This document shows, one piece after another, positions 6,744 to 12,627 of a stretch of 12,627 nt of DNA. The stretch covers positions 1-12,627 of the forward strand of contig JALXER010000309.1 in assembly GCA_027069385.1 (NCBI GenBank), given 5' to 3'. The position numbers and the translations under genes were made by a program. Origin of the DNA: Paracoccaceae bacterium. Lineage in GTDB: Bacteria > Pseudomonadota > Alphaproteobacteria > Rhodobacterales > Rhodobacteraceae. The notes beneath the pieces are model-generated. The model did not search any database, was not told the DNA's origin, and saw nothing but the letters and a program-made list of their open reading frames with translations. Numbering within the stretch: position 1 is the stretch's first letter; each line of letters opens with the position of its first letter.

Positions 6744-7724
6744 TCATGCCAGATACTCGGCAGGCAGACTATTTCGATACTTTTCGGCCCCGTCTTCCGG
6801 CACTTCACCCCGATCAACCAAAACGTCAATCGCCATAAAAGCCGGGTCAAAACTATTGAAAACGCCGTCGCTCAACAGCGCCAGTTTCTTGAGTTGAAGC
6901 GATTCCAGTTTTTCAAGACTTCTGAGGTTTCGAATGTAGAAGAAGTCATGGTCCAGCAATTGCCGCGCCACGTTGCCCCGCAATGCCTGTGTCTGGGAAT
7001 GAGGCGACTTCATTTGCATCAGCTTGCCATCAACCCCGTGAATCTCGAACCCTTGCGCATGAAGCTCGCAATCAACCTCGCCAAAACACGGCTCGCCCTC
7101 ATATATCCGCAAGAAGCGCATTTCTATTTGCGTCGCGATCGCCTTTGAAAGGCTGTGACGCGCGTTTTGCAACACCATCAACTCGCCCCCCTGAATGTCG
7201 ATTTTTAGAAAATCGATCTCGCCGATCTCTTCAAGATCATCCATACGCACGGTTTTAATATCGATCCGGGCGTTCAGCTCAGAACGGTTTTTCATCCATG
7301 TAATGTTTTTCTCGATCCGCTGATCAATAGGAAATAACGACCCCAAGCCATCGGATTTATAGTCATAAAACGTCCTGACCGAACCGTCACCCACCGCGCT
7401 GTTCAAGTAAGATTCATTCGGCCCTTTTTGCGCCTGCAACTTGTCAAAAGCAGCTTTTTGCGGCTCAAACCCGATCACTGTACAAAGGCCGGATTCTAAA
7501 AGCGCTTTGTAGGGCGCATCATAGAAAAGCGGATTGGCGCCCACATCGGCAATCCGGACAGGCTCTTCAAGCCTGATCAACTTGGCAAGGCGTTGCAGGC
7601 GTTTTATCTTTCGGGCGTATTTTGCATTTTTCGCAATTGCAGGCAAGGCAAAGCCAACCCCCTTTTCCAAGCGGCGAATAAGGGTGTTTCCCGATAGTTT
7701 TATTGGACCAAGAGAAACGCTCAC
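6744..7724 (-). CDS. FkbM-family methyltransferase, inserted between suf genes
   Basis: A 326-residue protein. An N-terminal basic helical region (residues 1-50) precedes a Rossmann methyltransferase domain: motif I is IADVGANPLFYDAPY and the acidic end of strand 2 is VIGFEPQ. The family's DFLKIDIQGGELMVLQNA is clear further on. About 100 C-terminal residues follow, with a Leu/Lys-rich RSLEKLESLQLKKL stretch. FkbM-type enzymes O-methylate sugars or small molecules using S-adenosylmethionine; the substrate here is unknown. The start is GTG at 7724, with GGAGG 7 bases upstream. The gene is AT-richer than most neighbours (22 of 60 G or C at 7201-7260 and 24 of 60 at 6901-6960, against 37 of 60 in sufC at 6541-6600). 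It is flanked by a partial sufC duplication. Both facts point to acquisition by transfer, and no role in cluster assembly is expected. Confidence 0.88.
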   Translation of the reverse strand: MSVSLGPIKLSGNTLIRRLEKGVGFALPAIAKNAKYARKIKRLQRLAKLIRLEEPVRIADVGANPLFYDAPYKALLESGLCTVIGFEPQKAAFDKLQAQKGPNESYLNSAVGDGSVRTFYDYKSDGLGSLFPIDQRIEKNITWMKNRSELNARIDIKTVRMDDLEEIGEIDFLKIDIQGGELMVLQNARHSLSKAIATQIEMRFLRIYEGEPCFGEVDCELHAQGFEIHGVDGKLMQMKSPHSQTQALRGNVARQLLDHDFFYIRNLRSLEKLESLQLKKLALLSDGVFNSFDPAFMAIDVLVDRGEVPEDGAEKYRNSLPAEYLA

Positions 7725-7821
7725 CCCGGATCCTCCGTTAACGAAACCGCCACAGATTTTTGCATGCCCAAAATATACATCCTGTTGATTTGCATCACCT
7801 ATACATCTTCCAGCTTTTACC

Positions 7822-7899
7822 TCACGCGCCCGGCCCCACCTTCAGGATCTGCTTGTCTTCGTCCGCCAACGAGGCCTTCAGGTTCTTGATTTCAAACAT
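7822..7899 (-). pseudogene. Truncated duplicate of the sufC 5' end
   Basis: Bases from about 7827 to 7899 match the start of sufC at 6602-6689. The first 20 residues encoded are identical to SufC (MFEIKNLKASLADEDKQILK). Differences are three silent third-position changes (7861, 7870 and 7876 against 6651, 6660 and 6666) and a 15-base in-frame loss corresponding to the stretch between two TTCAGG copies at 6616 and 6631. After VGPG the match ends and a TGA follows, leaving a 25-codon ORF with no Walker A motif. GGAG lies 6 bases before its ATG. The upstream membrane-protein gene ends inside it (ATGTTTGA overlap). I read this as the left-behind start of the ancestral sufC. Confidence 0.85.
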
Positions 7900-8302
7900 T
7901 TTCTTCTCCATCTGCTACATTTGCAGCATCTTGTTCTTTTGCATTAAAGCGATCAAACTTACCCGAGGCCTTGGCCTCAGCAATCTGCTTTTCACGTTCG
8001 GATGCGAGGTTCTCGCGCAACACTATTTCGTCTTGCTTTTTGCGTTCTTCCAGTTTTTTTCTGACCCGTCCAAACAAAACCCAGCGGAATCCGAGGCCCA
8101 CCGCAATCCCCACGATTAAAACAAAGGCCGTGATAACAAACCTTGGGATTGGTGCAAAAGATACTTGAGAAAAAAGGATTGCCCCTAATACCCAAACAAC
8201 CATCATAACCGAAAAAACTTCTCGCCAGTCATTATGGTGCAACGAGTTTTTTGGGTCTCGTAATGTTCCTTCATCTAGGCCAAATGGTCCACCTCCGTAC
8301 AT
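7892..8302 (-). CDS. Small two-helix membrane protein between sufB and sufC
   Basis: A 136-residue protein not matched to a named family. It has a glycine-rich N-terminus (MYGGGPFGLDEGTL), two hydrophobic segments near residues 31-50 and 54-75, then a highly charged helical tail (79-115, KKLEERKKQDE...REKQIAEAKA) likely to form a coiled coil in the cytoplasm. The ATG at 8302 is chosen because AAAGG lies 9 bases upstream; a TTG 24 bases earlier (8326) would add eight residues but is less likely. It starts 35 bases after the sufB stop and its own stop overlaps the ATG of the truncated sufC copy by 8 bases, which suggests it originally preceded sufC directly. GC content is lower than in the suf genes (28 of 60 at 8101-8160). 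Confidence 0.78.
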   Translation of the reverse strand: MYGGGPFGLDEGTLRDPKNSLHHNDWREVFSVMMVVWVLGAILFSQVSFAPIPRFVITAFVLIVGIAVGLGFRWVLFGRVRKKLEERKKQDEIVLRENLASEREKQIAEAKASGKFDRFNAKEQDAANVADGEENV

Positions 8303-8337
8303 TATAAAACGCCTTTCTTTTGACAAATATGAACCAT

Positions 8338-9846
8338 CTACCCCACACTCCCCTCAAGCGAAATCGCCACCAGCTTCTGGGCTTCCATGGCAAATTCCAT
8401 TGGCAGGGATTGCAGCACTTCCTTGGCAAAGCCGTTGACGATCAAGGCCACGGCTTCTTCCTCGCCCATGCCGCGCTGGCGGCAATAGAACAGTTGTTCA
8501 TCATCCACCTTGGAAGTCGTCGCTTCATGCTCTATCCGGCTGGAATTGTTGCGACATTCCATATATGGCACCGTATGCGCCCCGCATTTATCGCCGATCA
8601 ACAGGCTGTCGCACTGGGTATAATTCCGGCTGTCCTTGGCCTTGGGGTGCATGGAAACCAGCCCGCGATAGGTGTTTTGCGCCTTGCCCGCCGAAATCCC
8701 CTTGGAGACAATCCGCGACTTGGTGCGCTTGCCCAGATGCACCATCTTGGTGCCGGTATCGGCCTGCTGCATGTTGTTGGCAATGGCGATCGAGTAAAAC
8801 TCGCCCTGACTGTCATCGCCCCGCAGAATGCAGCTCGGATATTTCCACGTCACCGCCGACCCCGTTTCGACCTGAGTCCACATCACCTTGGCGCGGTCGC
8901 CGCGGCAATCGGCGCGTTTGGTCACGAAATTATAGATCCCGCCGACGCCGTTTTCATCGCCCGGATACCAGTTTTGCACGGTGGAATATTTCACATCCGC
9001 GTCTTCCTGAATGACGATCTCCACCACCGCCGCGTGCAACTGTGCCTCGTCGCGCTGCGGCGCGGTGCAGCCTTCAAGATACGACACCTGCGCGCCTTTT
9101 TCGGCGATAATCAGGGTGCGTTCGAACTGGCCGGTATTTTCGGCGTTGATGCGAAAATAGGTGCTTAGCTCCATCGGGCATTTCACCCCTTCGGGGATAT
9201 AGACAAACGACCCGTCCGAGAACACCGCCGAATTCAGCGTGGCATAGAAATTGTCCGATGGCGGCACCACGCTGCCAAGGTATTTTTTCACCAGTTCGGG
9301 GTAATCCTTGATCGCCTCGGAAATCGAGCAGAAAATCACGCCGGCCTTGGCCAGATCCTCGCGAAAGGTCGTGCCCACCGACACGGAATCGAACACCGCA
9401 TCCACGGCGACCTTGCGGCCCTCCTCGGCGCCCTCAACTCCGGCCAGCAAGGCCTGTTCTGCCAGCGGAATCCCCAGCTTTTTGTAGGTTTCCAGCAATT
9501 TCGGGTCAACATCATCAAGGCTTTTGGGTTTTTCCACCATGCTTTTCGGGCGGGCATAGTAATAGATATCCTGAAAGTCGATTTCGGGATAATCGACCAT
9601 CGCCCATGTCGGTTCGGTCAGTTTTACCCAGCGCCGATAGGCCGCCAACCGCCATTCCAGCATCCATTCGGGTTCGTCATTCTTGCTTGAAATCAGCCGC
9701 ACGATATCCTCGGACACGCCTTTGGGGGCGTATTCCATTTCGATATCGGTGTTGAATCCGTACTTGTACTTGTCCCCGACGGTTTTGACCGCGTCAACCG
9801 TTTCGGAATCGACGCCATCCTTGGCGATGCTTTCCTGTGTAGACAT
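8338..9846 (-). CDS. sufB: Fe-S cluster assembly scaffold protein SufB
   Basis: A 502-residue SufB of usual length. The conserved C-terminal half is clear: SKGISAGKAQNTYRGLV, TQCDSLLIGDKCGAHT, MECRNNSSRIEHEATTSK and LFYCRQRGM, ending in ISLEGSVG. Counting back from the shared SVG end, C412 and H440-E441 line up with the E. coli SufB residues C405 and H433-E434 needed for cluster assembly. SufB is the scaffold on which sulfur and iron are assembled, in a complex with SufC and SufD in the cytoplasm. Its ATG directly abuts the stop of the desulfurase gene upstream, so the two are cotranscribed. Confidence 0.97.
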   Translation of the reverse strand: MSTQESIAKDGVDSETVDAVKTVGDKYKYGFNTDIEMEYAPKGVSEDIVRLISSKNDEPEWMLEWRLAAYRRWVKLTEPTWAMVDYPEIDFQDIYYYARPKSMVEKPKSLDDVDPKLLETYKKLGIPLAEQALLAGVEGAEEGRKVAVDAVFDSVSVGTTFREDLAKAGVIFCSISEAIKDYPELVKKYLGSVVPPSDNFYATLNSAVFSDGSFVYIPEGVKCPMELSTYFRINAENTGQFERTLIIAEKGAQVSYLEGCTAPQRDEAQLHAAVVEIVIQEDADVKYSTVQNWYPGDENGVGGIYNFVTKRADCRGDRAKVMWTQVETGSAVTWKYPSCILRGDDSQGEFYSIAIANNMQQADTGTKMVHLGKRTKSRIVSKGISAGKAQNTYRGLVSMHPKAKDSRNYTQCDSLLIGDKCGAHTVPYMECRNNSSRIEHEATTSKVDDEQLFYCRQRGMGEEEAVALIVNGFAKEVLQSLPMEFAMEAQKLVAISLEGSVG

Positions 9847-10866
9847 CTACTTCCCCTTTTGCCGCGCCTTGAAGCGCCGGTATTCGCTTAGCCATGCATC
9901 CGCAAAGCTGTCCAGTTCTTGCACCGTGGTGCTTGGGCCAATGCTGACCCTGATCGCACTTCCGGCGGTTATATCGTTGTATCCCAAGGCCTTCAGCACC
10001 CGGGACGCCTTGACCTTGCCGCTGCTACAGGCCGAGCCTGCCGACACCGCAAACCCCGCCAGGTCCATCTGCATCACCTGCGTTTCGGCCTTCCAGCCGG
10101 GCACCGCAAAATAGCTGGTATTGGGCAATCTTGGCACGTCTTTGCCAAATATGATCAGCTCGGGCACCGCATTCAAGAGCCGCGCCTCAAATACATTACG
10201 ATTTTCCTCAACTATTTGCCAGACCCCATTTTCAAGGTCTTTGGCCGCTGCCTGCGCCGCCGCCCCCATACCCGCTATCCCGATGACGTTTTCGGTGCCC
10301 GAACGACGCCCCATCTCTTGGCCGCCACCTTTAAGAGCCGCCTCAACCTCAATCCCCTGCTTAACAATCAGCGCCCCCGCACCCTTGGGCCCGCCAAATT
10401 TATGAGACGAAATGATGGCGCGTTCGACTCCCGAGCGCGCAAAGCTATAAGGGATTTTCCCAAAAGCCTGCACCGCGTCGCAAAAACCTGTCTCTTTTTC
10501 AACAGCATAGATTTCGCCGGTTTCATTATTCGCAAGTTGCTGCGCAATCATCGAAATGGGGCGCGGTTGGTTTCTGGTCCAGACCGACACGCAACTATGC
10601 TCCAGGTCAGAACTAAAGTAGTTTTGCCCGGCCAGCGCCAGCGCTGCGGCTTCGGTCGCGCTGCTGGTAAACACAATATCGGCCTCCGAAGCCCCCGCAG
10701 CCTCTGCCACCTGACCGCGCGCCTTTTCCACAATCGCCTTGGCGGCGCGCCCTTCGGCATGCACGCTGGACGGATTGCCAAGGCAATCCATTGCAGCAAG
10801 CATCGCCGCGCGCGCCTCGGGCCGTAAGGGCGCGGTGGCGTTCCAGTCAAGATAGACGCGGGTCAT
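9847..10866 (-). CDS. Compact IscS/NifS-like (group I) cysteine desulfurase
   Basis: A 339-residue PLP enzyme, about 60 residues shorter than E. coli IscS. Key sites are present: the start VYLDWNATAPLRPEA, H90 in LEHSCV, LANNETGEIY (111-120), D130 in CDAVQAFGK, the PLP lysine K156 in SSHKFGGPKGAGAL, GGGQEMGRRSGTEN (180-193) and the catalytic cysteine C280 in SAGSACSSGKVKASR. The shortening is mainly between H90 and the ANNETG motif, about 22 residues apart here. It should supply sulfur for cluster assembly next to SufB, distinct from SufS at the operon end. Its ATG overlaps the stop of the preceding gene (ATGA). I leave the symbol empty because such genes are variously called iscS, nifS or csd. 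Confidence 0.92.
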   Translation of the reverse strand: MTRVYLDWNATAPLRPEARAAMLAAMDCLGNPSSVHAEGRAAKAIVEKARGQVAEAAGASEADIVFTSSATEAAALALAGQNYFSSDLEHSCVSVWTRNQPRPISMIAQQLANNETGEIYAVEKETGFCDAVQAFGKIPYSFARSGVERAIISSHKFGGPKGAGALIVKQGIEVEAALKGGGQEMGRRSGTENVIGIAGMGAAAQAAAKDLENGVWQIVEENRNVFEARLLNAVPELIIFGKDVPRLPNTSYFAVPGWKAETQVMQMDLAGFAVSAGSACSSGKVKASRVLKALGYNDITAGSAIRVSIGPSTTVQELDSFADAWLSEYRRFKARQKGK

Positions 10867-11318
10867 GTCCGGTTCACCACCCCTTTGCCGGCCTGATAGT
10901 CTTGATAGGCGGATTTTACCGCATCCAGCAGGGATCGGGCATGGTCGATTCGTAACAGAAAGGTATCGTCGTTGCTGAGCCCCTCGGGCACTTCCTGCCC
11001 GATAATCTGGCTGGCATAGGTTATGATCTGCCCCGGAAGGCGGGCATAATGGGGAATATCGCCCGAAAACCGGTTCTTTGCCCGCCCGATAAGGCTGGCC
11101 GCGTTGCTTGCAGCCTCCTGCCCCTGATGAATGCGCATTTGCAAAAAGCGAATAACCTCTTCGATTGTCATGGGCAGGTTTTCAATGCAGGCCGCGATCT
11201 GGCCGGGAATCCATTCCCTGCGATAGGTATTTTGCGGGCGGTCCCAACTGCTCTTCAGTTTTTGCCGATTGGCGGTCAGCAACACCGGCAACCCGTTCGT
11301 TTCCTGTAAAGCCTTCAT
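10863..11318 (-). CDS. Hypothetical 151-aa protein after iscR
   Basis: I do not recognise this protein. The start at 11318 is chosen because ATGA overlaps the iscR stop; the frame is open further upstream, but that part is antiframe to iscR and proline/glycine-rich. The protein is soluble, mostly helical in appearance, with no signal peptide or membrane segment. It contains NLPMTIEEVIRFLQMRIHQG near the middle and a helical end (LLRIDHARSLLDAVKSAYQDYQ). It has one cysteine (C44), so it is unlikely to hold a cluster by itself. Its stop overlaps the next ATG (ATGA). This double overlap between iscR and a desulfurase makes cotranscription nearly certain and suggests a role tied to iron-sulfur assembly, which is inference only. 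Confidence 0.75.
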   Translation of the reverse strand: MKALQETNGLPVLLTANRQKLKSSWDRPQNTYRREWIPGQIAACIENLPMTIEEVIRFLQMRIHQGQEAASNAASLIGRAKNRFSGDIPHYARLPGQIITYASQIIGQEVPEGLSNDDTFLLRIDHARSLLDAVKSAYQDYQAGKGVVNRT

Positions 11319-11776
11319 TCCTCGTCTACCACCGCCACAAAGGCCGGGACGGCGGGGCACGGGGCCATGGAATCCATGGTGATATCGCACAGGCGGGTCT
11401 GGTGCAGGAACACATAGACATGCGCCGAGAGCTGCTCCCACAGCTTGTCGGTCAGGCGCTGCGCCTCGGTGCCCACCGTCGCACCCGACACCCCCGCCCC
11501 GCGGGTCATCGCATCCATGTTTTCATCAACCGCGACCAGAATTTCCGAAATCCGGATGCTTTCGCAGCCGCGCGCCAAGCGGTATCCGCCCCCCGGCCCG
11601 CGCACCGATTCGACGATTCCGGCGCGGCGTAATTTGACAAAAAGCTGCTCCAGATAGGCCAGCGAGATATCCTGCCGCTCGGAAATCTCGGATAAAGAGG
11701 TCAGCGCTTCGGGCGGCGAATTGGCAATATCCGCCAGCGCAATCATCGCATATCGGCCTTTTGTGCTCAGTTTCAT
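11315..11776 (-). CDS. iscR: Rrf2-family Fe-S regulator IscR
   Basis: A 153-residue regulator and first gene of the operon. The winged helix begins MKLSTKGRYAMIALADIA, continues through LSEISERQDISLAYLEQLFVKLRRAGIV and ends in the wing SVRGPGGGYRLAR, all typical of IscR. The start at 11776 is preceded by AGGGAA. A longer frame from 11866 would add 30 residues that overlie the promoter and is rejected. The CX5CX5C cluster ligands of E. coli IscR are missing: the equivalent loop (about residues 84-106) has no cysteine. Cysteines are found at 71, 130 and 140 only. Rhodobacteraceae IscR proteins are known to lack the canonical ligand set, and that of Rhodobacter sphaeroides is reported still to sense cluster status. 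It probably represses its own operon. Confidence 0.94.
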   Translation of the reverse strand: MKLSTKGRYAMIALADIANSPPEALTSLSEISERQDISLAYLEQLFVKLRRAGIVESVRGPGGGYRLARGCESIRISEILVAVDENMDAMTRGAGVSGATVGTEAQRLTDKLWEQLSAHVYVFLHQTRLCDITMDSMAPCPAVPAFVAVVDEE

Positions 11777-11840
11777 GGCGTTTCCCTGTTCAGAGAGTTG
11801 ACGCAAGCGCGGTAAAAACCTAACTACATCATGGTGGCGA

Positions 11841-11855
11841 CGGGGACCCTCCCCG
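11841..11855 (-). other. Hairpin in the iscR 5' leader
   Basis: CGGGG (11841-11845) pairs with CCCCG (11851-11855) around a 5-base loop, near the expected 5' end of the iscR transcript. It might stabilise the message. No riboswitch family is recognised. Confidence 0.3.
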
Positions 11856-11865
11856 GATTCAGCCA

Positions 11866-11894
11866 CTTTTAGATTACCCGAGTGAAAAGGTCAA
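11866..11894 (-). promoter_or_regulatory. Predicted promoter of the iscR-suf operon
   Basis: On the - strand, TTGACC (11894-11889; 5 of 6 to TTGACA) is followed after 17 bases by TAAAAG (11871-11866; 4 of 6 to TATAAT). This places transcription start near 11858 and leaves a leader of about 80 bases before the iscR ATG. No other suf gene except fkbM has a long upstream spacer, so this is probably the main promoter for the whole operon. Confidence 0.6.
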
Positions 11895-11898
11895 CCTT
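11874..11898 (-). promoter_or_regulatory. Candidate IscR operator overlapping the promoter
   Basis: Read on the - strand, the 25 bases match the E. coli type-1 IscR site (ATASYYGACTRWWWYAGTCRRSTAT, recalled from memory) at 19 positions. The core is GGTTGACC, then TTTTCA, then CTCGGGTAA. It covers the -35 element and the spacer, so binding would block polymerase and give autorepression. In Rhodobacterales the matching site has been called the Iron-Rhodo-box. Confidence 0.6.
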
Positions 11899-11931
11899 CA
11901 CCCGGGCCAAAGTTTGATGGAGCAAGACCAT

Positions 11932-12582
11932 ATGCCCGAGGTTATTTTTCCCGGCCCCGAAGGGCGGCTGGAAGGCCGCTATCACCCGCAAAAAGCCAAA
12001 GATGCCCCGATCGCGATTATTCTGCATCCGCACCCCGAAATGGGCGGCACGATGAATAACAAGGTGGTCTATAATCTGCACTATGCGTTTTACAATATGG
12101 GCTTTACCTGCCTGCGCTTCAATTTTCGCGGTGTGGGCCGCAGTCAGGGTGAATTCGATCAGGGCGTGGGGGAATTGTCCGACGCGGCTTCGGCGCTGGA
12201 TTACTTGCAATCGATGAACCCGGGGGCCAAGGCCTGCTGGGTGGCCGGATTCAGCTTTGGCGCGTGGATCGGGATGCAACTGCTGATGCGCCGCCCCGAG
12301 ATCACCGGTTTCGTTTCGGCCTCGCCGCCCGCAAACACCAATGATTTCACCTTTCTGGCCCCCTGCCCGTCATCGGGCCTGATCGTCAACGGGGCCAATG
12401 ACCGCGTGGTACCGCCGGAATCGGTGACCGAACTGTCCGACAAGCTGAAAGAGCAAAAGGGCATCACCATCACCCACGAAACCATCGAGGGTGCCGGCCA
12501 TTTCTTTGATCCGGGCATGGATGAAATGATCGGTCTGGTCGACGCCTATGTGCGTCGCCGGATCACCGAAACCAGCCGCTAG
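11932..12582 (+). CDS. Alpha/beta hydrolase, divergent from iscR
   Basis: A 216-residue alpha/beta-fold hydrolase. Visible are ILHPHPEMGGTMNN (residues 30-43, the oxyanion-side HPHP motif), FNFRGVGRSQG (63-73), the nucleophile elbow GFSFG with S108, the acidic residue D157 in NGANDRVVPP and H190 in EGAGHFF, completing the Ser-Asp-His triad. The start at 11932 is chosen because GGAG lies 9 bases upstream; a TTG at 11914 and an ATG at 11917 lie further up in frame. Its substrate is unknown; relatives are annotated as esterases or dienelactone hydrolase-like. It shares its control region with iscR, only 33 bases from the predicted iscR operator, so IscR may affect it too. A strong inverted repeat follows its stop. 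Confidence 0.88.
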   Translation: MPEVIFPGPEGRLEGRYHPQKAKDAPIAIILHPHPEMGGTMNNKVVYNLHYAFYNMGFTCLRFNFRGVGRSQGEFDQGVGELSDAASALDYLQSMNPGAKACWVAGFSFGAWIGMQLLMRRPEITGFVSASPPANTNDFTFLAPCPSSGLIVNGANDRVVPPESVTELSDKLKEQKGITITHETIEGAGHFFDPGMDEMIGLVDAYVRRRITETSR

Positions 12583-12587
12583 CCCCC

Positions 12588-12627
12588 CCTCCTAACCTCC
12601 CCCCGCAAGCGGGGGGAGGTTAGGAGG
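12588..12627. terminator. Perfect 19-bp inverted repeat after the hydrolase gene
   Basis: CCTCCTAACCTCCCCCCGC at 12588-12606 pairs exactly with 12609-12627 around an AA spacer (the loop opens to GCAAGC if the end pairs melt). It starts 5 bases after the hydrolase stop and runs to the window edge, so any T-run or further repeat lies outside. It probably ends hydrolase transcription, or it may be a member of a dispersed intergenic repeat family. Confidence 0.6.

Noticed and set aside
6744..7826. Insertion sequence carrying the fkbM gene
   Set aside because: No transposase and no clear terminal inverted repeats flank the segment; the duplication is of sufC coding sequence and far longer than a target-site duplication.
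8320..9168. + strand open frame (282 codons) opposite sufB
   Set aside because: His/Arg-rich shadow of the highly conserved 3' half of sufB.
9919..10827. + strand open frame (302 codons) opposite the short desulfurase
   Set aside because: Antisense to an intact PLP enzyme; no recognisable domain or ribosome site.
11319..11441. Upstream extension of the 151-aa hypothetical protein
   Set aside because: The extra 41 residues are antiframe to the iscR 3' end; the ATGA overlap at 11318 is the better start.
11777..11866. N-terminal extension of IscR by 30 residues
   Set aside because: It overlies the predicted promoter and leader, and the family starts at MKLSTKGRYA, which has its own ribosome site at 11776.

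Overview
The window looks like chromosomal DNA of an alphaproteobacterium of the Rhodobacterales (Rhodobacteraceae or Roseobacteraceae). This rests on gene order and protein style: an Rrf2-family iscR with an alpha/beta hydrolase divergent to it, followed by a short NifS-like desulfurase, sufB, sufC, sufD, Yip1-like membrane proteins and sufS in one operon. I cannot name the genus.

Left part (1-1760): the 3' end of xseA (exodeoxyribonuclease VII large subunit, + strand) converges on a LysR-family regulator (- strand) across a hairpin-rich spacer. The LysR gene is divergent, across a very AT-rich 85-base spacer, from a small arginine-rich DUF1127-type protein. Next comes a gene-free stretch (1756-2096) packed with perfect inverted repeats, including two distant copies of a 17-bp sequence in opposite orientation.

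Main part (2097-11776, - strand, read right to left): an iron-sulfur cluster assembly operon. The order is iscR regulator, unknown 151-aa protein, compact IscS/NifS-like cysteine desulfurase, sufB, small two-helix membrane protein, FkbM-family methyltransferase, sufC, sufD, Yip1-like membrane protein, second multi-helix membrane protein, sufS. Most junctions overlap or abut (ATGA, TAATG, TGATG), so the genes are very likely cotranscribed. The desulfurases supply sulfur; SufB, SufC and SufD form the ATP-driven scaffold; IscR probably autoregulates from a promoter at 11866-11894 that is covered by a sequence resembling the E. coli type-1 IscR site.

The most unusual feature is between sufB and sufC. 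The AT-richer fkbM gene sits between a complete sufC and a second, truncated copy of the sufC start (7822-7899). The small membrane-protein gene still overlaps that truncated copy by 8 bases. This looks like the scar of a horizontally acquired insertion that split the ancestral membrane protein/sufC junction and brought or regenerated a new sufC 5' end.

Right part (11777-12627): the divergent iscR/hydrolase control region, an alpha/beta hydrolase (+ strand), and a perfect 19-bp-stem inverted repeat at the window edge. I found no complete mobile element, rRNA, tRNA or CRISPR array.
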